Shown piece after piece: positions 1-8,811 of a DNA stretch of 24,246 nucleotides (position 1 is the stretch's first letter; the number at the start of each line of letters is the position of its first letter). The stretch is from RAM1 sp040376925 (lineage in GTDB: Bacteria; Pseudomonadota; Gammaproteobacteria; Burkholderiales; Burkholderiaceae_C): the NCBI GenBank assembly GCA_040376925.1, contig JBEIPU010000050.1:1-24246 (forward strand), in the 5' to 3' direction. The notes beneath the pieces were generated by a model, which saw only the letters and a program-made list of their open reading frames with translations, was not told the DNA's origin and did not search any database. A program made the translations under genes and the position numbers.

Positions 1-226
1 CGCGGCAGGCGGTGCCCGGCGGGGGCGATCTCTGCGGCGGCGAGGAGCGCAGGCGCAGGGTCGGCGCGCGCAGCGCGCTTCGTTTCTAGCTCGCCGCGGC
101 TGTTCGAGCGCAGCGCGCAGCGCGTAGCGAGTTCTGCGGCGCGACCCTGCGACGAGCACCGCAGTGGAGTCTGCGCAAAGCGCAGACCGCCGAAGTGTGA
201 GCCCCCGCCGGGCACCGCCTGCCGCG
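1..226. repeat. 226-bp intergenic element bounded by perfect 26-bp inverted repeats
   Basis: Bases 1-26 and 201-226 are exact reverse complements. The inner arms keep partial symmetry: a 10-bp match pairs about 54-63 with about 142-151, and there is a tight 8-bp hairpin at 169-187 with an AAA loop. The core is extremely G+C rich and repeats GCGCAGCGCGC-like units. No convincing gene lies in 1-264. The element lies just downstream of the minus-strand ligase gene, so it could act as a transcription barrier, but there is no T-tract. It could also be a small non-autonomous mobile or REP-type repeat. The left boundary may extend beyond the window. Bases 227-264 show nothing notable. Confidence 0.7.
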
Positions 227-264
227 AAGCCGCGAGAGAAGAAGCGCAAAAGCAGAACATGAAA

Positions 265-1632
265 TCAGATGATCTCGAAATACCGCTTCATTTCCCAGTC
301 CGTCACCGCATCCAGCCACTGCCGCCATTCCCATTCGCGGGTCGCTGCGAAGTGCTCGACAAAGGTGTCGCCCAGCATGTCGCGCGCCACCTTGGATTCA
401 CGGAAGATGCGCGTCGTCTCGATCAGCGTGCGCGGTGCACGAGGGATGTTCTCTGCACCTCCATTGGTGCCGGTGATGGGCGGCGTGGTGAGCTTCAGGC
501 CTTTTTCCACACCATACAGACCGGCGGCAATCAGGGCGGCGTGTGCCAGATAAGGGTTGACGTCGGCCCCCGGGCAGCGCGTCTCAAGCCGTGTGGCCTT
601 GGGTGAACCTGCAATCACACGGAAGCTGGCCGTGCGGTTGTCCATGCCCCAGGTGGGTTTGACGGGTGCCCAGAAGCCGTCCACCAGCCGCTTGTAGCTG
701 TTGATGGTGGGCCAGATCATCGGCCCGAACTCCATCAGGCAGGCTACCTGGCCGGCCAGGTAGCTTTCAAACAGCTTGCTCATCTTGCGCGGCGATTTCG
801 CGTCAAAGAACAGATTCTTCTTGCCGTCACTCAAGCTCTGGTGAATGTGGCCCGAGCACCCCGGCAGCGGCTGGTGCGGCTTGGCCATGAAGCTGGGCAT
901 GATGCCGAAGCGCGAGCCAATCTCCTTGGTGCCGGTCTTGAACAGGATGGCGCGGTCGGCCTGCTCCAATGCCTCGCTGAAGCCGATGGCGGCCTCGTAC
1001 ACGCCCGGACCGGTCTCGGTGTGCAGGCCCTCGATGGGCACCCTGAACGCCAGCATCTCGTCCATGAGGGCGTTGAAGAAGTCGCGGTTCTGGTTGGCAC
1101 GCAACAGCGAGTAGCCGAACATGCCCGGCGTCAGCACCTCGGGCGCCACGCCCTTCTTGGCAGCCCAGCTCTGCGGCGTCTCCAGGAAGTTGTACCACTC
1201 GAACTCCATGCCCGTCATGACCTGAAAGCCCAGCGTGTCGGCGCGCTTGAGCACGCGCTTCAATGTCTGTCGCGGGCAGGCGCCGTGCGGCGTGCCGTCG
1301 GCGTTGACGAACTCGCCCAGGAAGAACGGAACATTGCCGTCCCAGGGCACATGGCGCGCCGTGTCCAGGTCCAGCCGGGCCAGTGCGTCGGGAAAGCCGT
1401 GCTGCCAGCCGGTGACGGTGGTGTTGTCATAGCAGGTGTCCATCATGTCCCAGCCCAGCACCACGTCACAGAAGCCGAAGCCGCCATTGGGGTAGGGCTC
1501 GGCCGCGCCCAGGAACTTGCCCACATGCAAATACTTGCCGCGCAGGATGCCGTCGATGTCGCTGACCGCGACCTTGACCTTTTGCGTGCCGGACTTCTGC
1601 ACGGCGGCGACCGCCGGATGGACTTTGGCCAT
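265..1632 (-). CDS. glutamine synthetase family ligase (GlnA-like / gamma-glutamylamide synthetase type)
   Basis: The 455-residue product has the fold and motifs of the glutamine synthetase superfamily: a beta-grasp N-terminal part, the metal-binding GMEFEWY segment (E143, E145), a GLHTETGPG segment, the SGHIH motif (H262, H264), NSYKRL, and the C-terminal NRTASFR and ETRCPGAD segments. It is the right size for the family that includes PuuA and gamma-glutamylmethylamide synthetase, which ligate glutamate to amines with ATP. The substrate cannot be read from sequence: ammonia, methylamine, ethanolamine or an aminophosphonate are all possible. The start is ATG with an AAGGAG ribosome site 8 bases upstream. 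It begins 3 bases after phnW ends, so it is the last gene of the phnSTU-phnW operon. It is unlikely to be the housekeeping GlnA, given its length and context. Confidence 0.85.
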   Translation of the reverse strand: MAKVHPAVAAVQKSGTQKVKVAVSDIDGILRGKYLHVGKFLGAAEPYPNGGFGFCDVVLGWDMMDTCYDNTTVTGWQHGFPDALARLDLDTARHVPWDGNVPFFLGEFVNADGTPHGACPRQTLKRVLKRADTLGFQVMTGMEFEWYNFLETPQSWAAKKGVAPEVLTPGMFGYSLLRANQNRDFFNALMDEMLAFRVPIEGLHTETGPGVYEAAIGFSEALEQADRAILFKTGTKEIGSRFGIMPSFMAKPHQPLPGCSGHIHQSLSDGKKNLFFDAKSPRKMSKLFESYLAGQVACLMEFGPMIWPTINSYKRLVDGFWAPVKPTWGMDNRTASFRVIAGSPKATRLETRCPGADVNPYLAHAALIAAGLYGVEKGLKLTTPPITGTNGGAENIPRAPRTLIETTRIFRESKVARDMLGDTFVEHFAATREWEWRQWLDAVTDWEMKRYFEII

Positions 1633-1635
1633 GTG

Positions 1636-2763
1636 TCAATCTCCTTGGATTGCGGGTTCTCCGGACGAAATGCCGAGGTCTTGCAGCGCCAGCTCTACCG
1701 CGTGCACGGCCTGGTTGATTTCGTCCGGGCCGATGGCACCAATGCAGCCTACGCGAAATGTCTCCACCTGTGTGAGCTTGCCCGGATACAGGATGAAACC
1801 ATGCGCGCGCGCCGCGTTGTAGAACGACTTGAATTCGTAGCGCGCGTCCCCCGGGGCGTGGAAGGTCACGATGATCGGCGCCTGAATGGCGGGGTCCAGA
1901 AAGGGCATGAAGCCCAGGCGGCCCATGCCGTCGATCAGCGCGCGGTAGTTGGCGGTGTAGCGCGCCAGACGCGCGGGTTGCCCGCCTTCGGCCTCGAACT
2001 GTGCAATGGCCTCGGCCAGCGCCACCACCACATGCGTGGGCGGCGTGAAGCGCCACTGGCCCGTCTTTTCCATGTACGTGTACTGGTCGTGCAGGTCCAT
2101 CGCCAGGCTCTGGCTGCGCCCCGCGCAGCCGTCCAGGATGGCCTTGCGGATGAAGACGAAGCCCATGCCGGGCACACCCTCCAGGCACTTGCCGCTGGCG
2201 GCGATGAGCGCGTCAAACCTGATCTTGCGCGCGTCGATCTCGATGGCCGCAAACGAGCTCATCGCGTCAACGATCAAACCTTTGCCGTGCGCGGCGCAGA
2301 CGTCGGACAACTGCTGCAACGGATTGAGCACGCCGGCGCCCGTCTCGCAGTGGATGACGATCACGTGGGTGATGCTGGCATCGGCCTTGAGCTTCTCGTC
2401 CAGCACCGCGGGAGAGACCTGCTCATGGTCGCCAAAGTCCACCACGGTACAGCGCCGCCCCATGAGGTTGGTGAGTTTGGCCGCGCGCTTGCAGTAGGCG
2501 CCGTTGTCCAGCACCAGCACGTGGCCGTCGCGCGGAACGATGGTGGCCACAGCCGCCTCGACGCTGAACGTGCCACTGCCCTGCAGCGGCACCACCACGT
2601 GGCTGTCCTGCCCGTGCACGATCGCCAGAAGGCTCTGGCGCACCCGCGCCGTCACGGCGTTGAAGTCGCTGTCCCACGAACCCCAGTCGCGCAGCATGGC
2701 GAGCTTGGTGCGCAGCGTGGTGGTCAGCGGGCCCGGGGTCAGCAGGATCTTGTCGCGGTCCAT
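1636..2763 (-). CDS. phnW: 2-aminoethylphosphonate:pyruvate transaminase
   Basis: PhnW is a PLP enzyme that moves the amino group of 2-aminoethylphosphonate to pyruvate, giving phosphonoacetaldehyde and alanine in the cytoplasm. The 375-residue product starts MDRDKILLTPGPLT, typical of the family, and carries QGSGTFSVEA for phosphate binding, D166 in VDAMSSF (pyridine nitrogen contact) and the Schiff-base lysine K192 in ASGKCLEG. An in-frame start further upstream (2829) would overlap the permease gene. The ATG at 2763 fits family length and leaves a 17-base gap after the permease stop. The product feeds PhnY and PhnA, encoded on the opposite strand in the same locus. No phosphonatase (phnX) is present, so the phosphonoacetate route is implied. 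Confidence 0.95.
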   Translation of the reverse strand: MDRDKILLTPGPLTTTLRTKLAMLRDWGSWDSDFNAVTARVRQSLLAIVHGQDSHVVVPLQGSGTFSVEAAVATIVPRDGHVLVLDNGAYCKRAAKLTNLMGRRCTVVDFGDHEQVSPAVLDEKLKADASITHVIVIHCETGAGVLNPLQQLSDVCAAHGKGLIVDAMSSFAAIEIDARKIRFDALIAASGKCLEGVPGMGFVFIRKAILDGCAGRSQSLAMDLHDQYTYMEKTGQWRFTPPTHVVVALAEAIAQFEAEGGQPARLARYTANYRALIDGMGRLGFMPFLDPAIQAPIIVTFHAPGDARYEFKSFYNAARAHGFILYPGKLTQVETFRVGCIGAIGPDEINQAVHAVELALQDLGISSGEPAIQGD

Positions 2764-2780
2764 GTGTGTGTCTCTCTTCG

Positions 2781-4502
2781 TTATCTGTCTGTCGTTCTCC
2801 ACGCCTGGGTGCGGCGGTTGACCCACCACGCCAAAGCCATGAAAAGCAATGTCGCCGCCGTTGAAACGAGCCCGATCAGCACCGCCATCGCCGCCGCGGC
2901 GCCCATCTCGCCCGCCTCGTCCAGGTTCAGGATGGCAATGGACGCCACCTTGGTTTCAGGCGAATACAGGAACACCACGGCCGAGATGGTCGTCATGGCA
3001 TTGATGAAGAAGTAGCGCGCAATATCCACCAGCGCGGGCGTGCAGATGGGCAGCGTCACGCGCCAGAAGGTCTTGAAGAACGGCACCTTGAGCGATGCAC
3101 TCACCGCCTCGAATTCACTGTCCAGGCTCTTGAGCGCCGTGACCGCCGTGAGGTGGCCGGTGGTGTAGAAGTGAACGATGGTGCACAGCGTCAGCAACGT
3201 GACGGTGTGGTACAGGCCGTTCAGCGGGTTCTTCGGCTCGTTGAAGAAAAAGATGTAGCCCAGCCCCAGCACCAGCCCCGGCACGGCCATGGGCAGCATG
3301 GCCAGCAGCCGGACCAGGCCGCGCAGGCCGTCCATGCCCTTGGTCTTTTCCAGCAGGTAAGCGCCGCAGAACACCAGCGCCGTGCCAAACACCGCGGTGC
3401 CCGCGGCCATCTTCAGGCTGTTGACAAAGCCCACGCCCACTTCGGCGTCCACCAGGCCCATGGTGTAGTGGCGCAGGCTGGGTGACAGGTTGTATGGCCA
3501 GAAGCTGGCAAACGACGCAAACACCGCCATGCCCAGCATGGCCAGCACCAGGAAGGCGATGACGCAGCAGTACAGCGTCATCACGATGTCATAGCCGCGC
3601 GACGGCTTGGGCCGGTAGGGCACGGCGCGCGCCGTGAGCATGGCGGTCTGGCGCCGGCTCACATAACTGTCCACGCCAAACGTCAGCACCGCGGGCGCCA
3701 GCAGCAGGATGGCCACGACCGCGCCCTTGGCAAAGTCCTGCTGGCCAATGACCAGCTTGAACACATCCGTGGCCAGCACGTTGAAGTTGCCGCCGATCAC
3801 CTTGGGGATGCCAAAGTCGGTGATCACCAGCGTGAAAGTCACCAGCGCCGCCGAGATCAGGCCGTATTTCGCGCCCGGCAGCGTGATGGTGAAGAACTTG
3901 CGTGCGGCTGTGGTGCCCATGGCGTCGGCCGCCTCGTACAGGCGCGCGTCCGACAGGCTCAGCGCCGTCACCAGGATCATCAGCGCATGCGGGAACACTG
4001 CGAAACACTCGGCCACCACGATGCCGGGTGCGCCATAGATCTCGGAGATACCGATGCTGGTGAGCCAGGCTTTCAGCACGCCCTGGTTGCCAAACCAGTA
4101 GATCAGCGAGATGGCCGCCAGCAGCGACGGTGCCAGCAGCGGCACCAGCGTGATGCCGCGAAACAGCGGCTTGTACGCCATGCACGAGCGCGTGAGCGCA
4201 TACGCAAAACCAAACGCCAGCGGAATGGTGATGGCAGTGACCAGGGCCGACACCCAGATGCTGTTCCACAGACTTTCCAGCAGCGCTGGCGTTTGTGCAT
4301 AGGCAATGAAGTTGGCCAGGCCGACGAACTCACCCTCCTTGCCCTCAGCCGCCTGTTGCAGGATGGCCAGCAGCGGGAACGCCAGGAACGCGATGAGCGC
4401 CAGCGCCACGACGGCCAACGCCGCGTGGGCGATGCGGTCGGTCCAGTGCGCCTTTTGTGAAACGGGCGCACCTGGCGCGGCGGCGGCAGCGGCGTTGGTC
4501 AT
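2781..4502 (-). CDS. phnU: 2-aminoethylphosphonate ABC transporter permease, fused two-domain
   Basis: The 573-residue inner-membrane protein contains two binding-protein-dependent transport domains in tandem, each with about six hydrophobic segments. The first EAA-type loop, which contacts the ATPase, is around YEAADAMGTTAARKFF (about residue 190). The second is around EFEAVSASLKVPFFKTFW (about residue 460). A single fused permease replaces the separate PhnU and PhnV of Salmonella. This layout is known for the family I recall as PhnU2 and for Fe(III)-type permeases. The gene starts 3 bases after the phnT stop, with an AAGGTG ribosome site inside the phnT end, which implies coupling. The AEP assignment rests on the cluster (phnS, phnT, phnW). 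On sequence alone an iron or spermidine-like permease could not be excluded. Confidence 0.88.
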   Translation of the reverse strand: MTNAAAAAAPGAPVSQKAHWTDRIAHAALAVVALALIAFLAFPLLAILQQAAEGKEGEFVGLANFIAYAQTPALLESLWNSIWVSALVTAITIPLAFGFAYALTRSCMAYKPLFRGITLVPLLAPSLLAAISLIYWFGNQGVLKAWLTSIGISEIYGAPGIVVAECFAVFPHALMILVTALSLSDARLYEAADAMGTTAARKFFTITLPGAKYGLISAALVTFTLVITDFGIPKVIGGNFNVLATDVFKLVIGQQDFAKGAVVAILLLAPAVLTFGVDSYVSRRQTAMLTARAVPYRPKPSRGYDIVMTLYCCVIAFLVLAMLGMAVFASFASFWPYNLSPSLRHYTMGLVDAEVGVGFVNSLKMAAGTAVFGTALVFCGAYLLEKTKGMDGLRGLVRLLAMLPMAVPGLVLGLGYIFFFNEPKNPLNGLYHTVTLLTLCTIVHFYTTGHLTAVTALKSLDSEFEAVSASLKVPFFKTFWRVTLPICTPALVDIARYFFINAMTTISAVVFLYSPETKVASIAILNLDEAGEMGAAAAMAVLIGLVSTAATLLFMALAWWVNRRTQAWRTTDR

Positions 4503-4505
4503 GGC

Positions 4506-5558
<1,053 letters not shown>

Positions 5559-5567
5559 GGGGGAATC

Positions 5568-5602
5568 AAAAAGGGCCGCAGGGTGTGTCCACCATGCGGC
5601 CC
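5568..5602 (-). terminator. intrinsic terminator or attenuator between phnS and phnT
   Basis: Reading on the minus strand, an 8-bp perfect stem (GGGCCGCA / TGCGGCCC) is extended inside, after one T-C mismatch, by GGTG-GACA-CACC. It is followed at once by TTTTT. This is a textbook Rho-independent shape placed directly after the binding-protein gene. It would let phnS be made in excess over the membrane components, as is common for ABC importers. Confidence 0.75.
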
Positions 5603-5615
5603 GGTTTGGCGGGGA

Positions 5616-6653
5616 TCAGCGCTTCTCGGTCTTGCTGTTGTAACGCTTGGTCCACTCGGCGAGGACCCGCTCGCGGTTCGCGGCGGTGGTGGCAAAGTCC
5701 ATCTTCACCAGGCGTGCCTCGTAGTCCTTGGGCACGTTGGCCAGCGGCGCGGCCACACCCGGCTGCGCGGTGATGGCGAAGTTCTTGCCGTACAGCAGCA
5801 TCGCGTCCTTGCTTGACGCCCAGTCGGCCAGCTTCTTGGCGGCCGCCAGTTTTTTGGTGCCCTTGTGGATGGCAAATGCCTCCAGGTCCCAGCCCAGGCC
5901 TTCCTTGGGGAACACCAGGTCAATCGGCGCACCCTTGGCCTTGTTGGCGTTGGCGCGGTACTCAAACGAAATGCCCACCACAAATTCACCCGCCGCCGCC
6001 ATGTTGCAGGGCTTGGAGCCCGAGTGCGTGTACTGAGCGATGTTCTCGTGCAGCGCGTCCATGTACTTCCAGCCGCCACCCTTGCCGTTGTCGTCGCCCC
6101 ATAGCGTGAGCCAGGCGGTCACATCAAAGAAGCCGGTGCCGCTGGACGCCGGGTTGGGCATGACGATCTGGCCCTTGTACACGGGCTTGGTCAGGTCCTT
6201 CCAGGTCTCGGGCTTGGGGATGTTGCGCTTTTGCGCTTCCACGGTGTTGAAGCACACGGTGGCGCCCCAGACGTCCATGCCGAACCAGGCGGGCGGGTTC
6301 TTCTTGTCGCGGTACTGGCTCATGATGGCGTCCAGGTTCAGCGGCGCATAGGGCTCGAGCATGCCGTTCTTGTCCAGCAATGCCAGGCTGGACGCAGCCA
6401 CGCCCATCACGGCGTCAGCCTGGGGGTTGCCCTTCTCGGCGAGCAGCTTGGCGGTGATGACGCCGGTGCTGTCGCGCACCCACTTGATTTCAATGTCGGG
6501 GTTGACGCGGTTGAACCCCTCTTGATAGGCCTTGAGCTGGTCGGTCTCCAGCGCCGTATAGACAAGCAGCTGGGTTTTCTGGGCCGATGCTGCCGCGGCG
6601 AACGCGACGAGCCCAGTGATGGCAAGGGATTTGAAGACGCTGGAAAGACGCAT
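5616..6653 (-). CDS. phnS: periplasmic 2-aminoethylphosphonate-binding protein
   Basis: The 345-residue product starts with a clear Sec signal peptide: MRLSS, then a hydrophobic stretch ending in AAASAQ, with likely cleavage after ASA. It continues as a solute-binding protein of the iron/AEP-binding type (LLVYTALETDQL, KWVRDSTGVITAKL, FEYRANANKAKGAPIDLVFP). The ATG at 6653 is chosen because AGAGGAG lies about 6 bases upstream and the signal peptide begins there; a longer in-frame extension to 6761 has no such support and would overlap the promoter. It is the first gene of the minus operon and is divergent from phnR. The family matches the AEP-binding component that I recall as TIGR03261. Ligand specificity is inferred from neighbours. 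Confidence 0.9.
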   Translation of the reverse strand: MRLSSVFKSLAITGLVAFAAAASAQKTQLLVYTALETDQLKAYQEGFNRVNPDIEIKWVRDSTGVITAKLLAEKGNPQADAVMGVAASSLALLDKNGMLEPYAPLNLDAIMSQYRDKKNPPAWFGMDVWGATVCFNTVEAQKRNIPKPETWKDLTKPVYKGQIVMPNPASSGTGFFDVTAWLTLWGDDNGKGGGWKYMDALHENIAQYTHSGSKPCNMAAAGEFVVGISFEYRANANKAKGAPIDLVFPKEGLGWDLEAFAIHKGTKKLAAAKKLADWASSKDAMLLYGKNFAITAQPGVAAPLANVPKDYEARLVKMDFATTAANRERVLAEWTKRYNSKTEKR

Positions 6654-6759
6654 GTGAACTCCTCTGAAGGCAAAAGGTTGCAATGCTGTGACCCGACGGT
6701 GACGGTGTGATGACACACAAGCAATGTTCATTCCCCTGCACTCCGCGCACCTTGTCTTC

Positions 6760-6788
6760 ATTTAACTTCGCTGCAAATTTGTTGTCAA
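6760..6788 (-). promoter_or_regulatory. sigma-70-type promoter of the phnS operon
   Basis: On the minus strand TTGACA (6788-6783) is separated by 17 bases from TTAAAT (6765-6760). The -35 box is perfect and the spacing optimal, in an AT-rich patch inside a GC-rich genome. Transcription would start near 6753, leaving a leader of about 100 bases. The -35 box lies inside one of two repeated operator-like sites, which suggests direct control by PhnR. Confidence 0.7.
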
Positions 6789-6813
6789 TTGTTATTTGTA
6801 AATTGTTGACAAT
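6778..6813. promoter_or_regulatory. duplicated operator-like sites, likely for PhnR
   Basis: TTTGTTGTCAAT (6778-6789) and ATTGTTGACAAT (6802-6813) match at 10 of 12 bases and are 24 bases apart. The second is a perfect inverted repeat, ATTGT-TG-ACAAT. The outer TTGTCAA and TTGACAA also form an inverted pair. This is the size and AT-rich palindromic type bound by FCD-family GntR regulators. The sites sit between phnS and phnR, so one set could control both directions. No clean plus-strand promoter for phnR could be assigned. Confidence 0.55.
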
Positions 6814-6836
6814 CTTGCCTGTTGTGCTCCAATCAA

Positions 6837-7598
6837 ATGCCTGACAAGACCCAAACCATGAACGCCGTAATGCATCCGACCATCGCGCTGCTGCAAAGCA
6901 GCTCGCTCACCAACGTGGTGCAGCAGGAGATCGAGCGCGCCATTCTGGTGGGCGAATACGCGCCGGGCAGTAAGCTGATCGAGGCCACGCTGGCCGACAA
7001 GATGGGCGTGTCGCGCGGGCCGGTACGCGAAGCCTTTCGCATGCTGGAGGAAGCCGGCCTGGTGCGCACCGAAAAAAACCGCGGCGTGTTCGTGCGCGAC
7101 ATCCCGATTGACGAGGCGGTGGAAATTTTTGACCTGCGCGCCGCCATGGACGAGCTGGTGGGCCGCCAGCTGGCGAAAAACATCACGCCGGCGCAGCTGA
7201 AGGAAATCAAGGGTCTGGTGGACCAGATGGAAAAGACCGTCAAGGCAGGCGACACCTACAACTACCACCTGCAGAACCTGAAATTCCATGACCGGCTGGT
7301 CGAGATGGCGGGCAACCGCAAGCTCACTGCCATCTACCGCAAGCTCATCAAGGAGCTGTCGCTGTTTCGCCGGCTCAACCTGGCGGACGGCTGGCTCATG
7401 CCCATCTCCGCCGGCGAACACCGCCAGATCGTCAAGGCCATTGCCTCGGGTGACGCCGACGCCGCCGGGCGCGCCATGTCCGACCATGTGATGGAAAGCA
7501 AGGACCGCACGATCGCCAACGACCTGCGCCGCCAGGCCCGCCTGCAGGAGCAGGCCGCCACCACCAAACAAGGAAAGTCATCCCGTGCCGACCGCTGA
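6837..7598 (+). CDS. phnR: GntR/FCD-family regulator of phosphonate use
   Basis: This 253-residue DNA-binding protein has an N-terminal winged helix (about residues 20-85: IERAILVGEYAPGSKLIE, MGVSRGPVREAFRMLEEAGLV) and a C-terminal FCD ligand-binding domain. Histidines in KFHDRLVEMAGN, GEHRQIVKAI and DHVMESK are likely metal or ligand contacts. It corresponds to the phosphonate-associated regulator family of Burkholderiales that I recall as TIGR03338. It is divergent from phnS and overlaps phnA by 14 bases, so it is the first gene of the plus operon and probably autoregulated. The start is uncertain: ATG 6837, 6858 or 6870 are all possible and none has a clear ribosome site. The inducer could be AEP or a pathway intermediate. 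Confidence 0.85.
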   Translation: MPDKTQTMNAVMHPTIALLQSSSLTNVVQQEIERAILVGEYAPGSKLIEATLADKMGVSRGPVREAFRMLEEAGLVRTEKNRGVFVRDIPIDEAVEIFDLRAAMDELVGRQLAKNITPAQLKEIKGLVDQMEKTVKAGDTYNYHLQNLKFHDRLVEMAGNRKLTAIYRKLIKELSLFRRLNLADGWLMPISAGEHRQIVKAIASGDADAAGRAMSDHVMESKDRTIANDLRRQARLQEQAATTKQGKSSRADR

Positions 7599-8811
7599 AC
7601 TCAACGTTAATTCCCGAACCTACAAGCTGCCCACCGCCCCCACCGTGGTGGTGTGCGTGGACGGCTGCGAGCCCGATTACCTGGCCCAGGCCGTGGCCAC
7701 GGGCAAGATGCCCTGGCTCAAGCAGGCACTGGCGCTGGGCCAGGGCCTGGTGGCTGATTGCGTGGTACCCAGCTTCACCAACCCCAACAACCTGTCGATC
7801 GTGACCGGCGCGCCGCCCAGCGTGCACGGCATCTGCGGCAATTACCTCTACGACATGGCCACCAACACCGAGGTCATGATGAACGACCCCAAGTGGCTGC
7901 GCGCGCCCACCCTGCTGGCCGCGCTGGCGGATGCGGGCAAGACCGTGGCGGTAGTGACGGCCAAGGACAAGCTGCGCCGCCTGCTGGGCCACAAGATGAA
8001 AGGCATCTGCTTCTCGTCTGAAAAGGCCGACCAGGTCACTCTGGAGGAAAACGGCATCACCGACGTGCTGGGCCTGGTGGGCAAGCCCGTGCCCGACGTG
8101 TACAGCGCCGAGCTGTCGGAATTTGTGTTTGCCGCGGGCGTGAAGCTGATGGAAACGCGCCGCCCCGACGTGATGTACCTGTCCACCACCGACTATGTGC
8201 AGCACAAGCATGCGCCGGGCACGGACGGCGCCAACCGGTTCTACACCATGATGGACGGCTACCTGGCGCAGCTGGACGCCATGGGCTGCGTGATCGCGCT
8301 GACGGCCGACCACGGCATGAATGCCAAGGTGGCCATGGACGGCATGCCCGACGTGATCTACCTGCAGGACTGGTTTGACGCGCAACTGGGCACCGGTGTG
8401 GCGCGCGTGATCCTGCCCATCACCGACCCGTATGTGGTGCACCACGGCGCGCTGGGCTCTTTTGCCACCGTGTACCTGCCCGCGGGTAGCGACGTGGCCG
8501 GCCTGTGCGCCACACTGGGGCGCCGCCAGGGCATGGAGGCCGTGCTCACGCGCGAGCAGGCCGCGCAGCGCTTCGAGCTGCCGGCTGACCGCATTGGCGA
8601 CATCGTCTGCGTGTCCGAGCGCTTCACCGTCATCGGCACATCCACCAGCCGGCATGACCTGTCGGGCCTGGACGCACCGCTTCGCTCGCACGGCGGCATC
8701 AGCGAGCAGCGCGTGCCACTCATCGTCAACCGCAAGCTGCCGGGGCTGGACGCCAACCGCCGCCTGCGCAACTTCGACGCCTTTGACCTGGCACTGAACT
8801 ACGCCCAATGA
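7585..8811 (+). CDS. phnA: phosphonoacetate hydrolase
   Basis: PhnA cleaves the C-P bond of phosphonoacetate to acetate and phosphate using two zinc ions. The 408-residue product belongs to the alkaline phosphatase superfamily. Expected ligands are visible: D26 (CVDGCEPDY), T65 nucleophile (VPSFTNPNN), D203 and H207 (TTDYVQHKH), D242-H243 (TADHGM) and H369 (RSHGG). Lysines K127 and K129 in TAKDKL match the substrate-binding pair of the Sinorhizobium enzyme. The start is GTG with AAGGAAA about 8 bases upstream, inside the end of phnR. It overlaps phnY by ATGA. It should not be confused with the unrelated E. coli protein of the same name. Confidence 0.95.
   Translation: MPTAELNVNSRTYKLPTAPTVVVCVDGCEPDYLAQAVATGKMPWLKQALALGQGLVADCVVPSFTNPNNLSIVTGAPPSVHGICGNYLYDMATNTEVMMNDPKWLRAPTLLAALADAGKTVAVVTAKDKLRRLLGHKMKGICFSSEKADQVTLEENGITDVLGLVGKPVPDVYSAELSEFVFAAGVKLMETRRPDVMYLSTTDYVQHKHAPGTDGANRFYTMMDGYLAQLDAMGCVIALTADHGMNAKVAMDGMPDVIYLQDWFDAQLGTGVARVILPITDPYVVHHGALGSFATVYLPAGSDVAGLCATLGRRQGMEAVLTREQAAQRFELPADRIGDIVCVSERFTVIGTSTSRHDLSGLDAPLRSHGGISEQRVPLIVNRKLPGLDANRRLRNFDAFDLALNYAQ

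Noticed and set aside
86..334. Short minus-strand open frame over the inverted-repeat element
   Set aside because: It overlaps the ligase 3' end, has no ribosome site, and its Arg/Ala/Cys-rich product reflects the GC repeats.
841..3015. Long plus-strand open frame across the ligase gene, phnW and the permease end
   Set aside because: It runs antisense through three genes with clear motifs, and its product has no recognisable domain.
6790..6836. Sigma-70 promoter for phnR on the plus strand
   Set aside because: TTGACA at 6806-6811 has no acceptable -10 box at 16-18 bases, and other pairs match poorly. Transcription from this AT-rich patch is likely but could not be placed.
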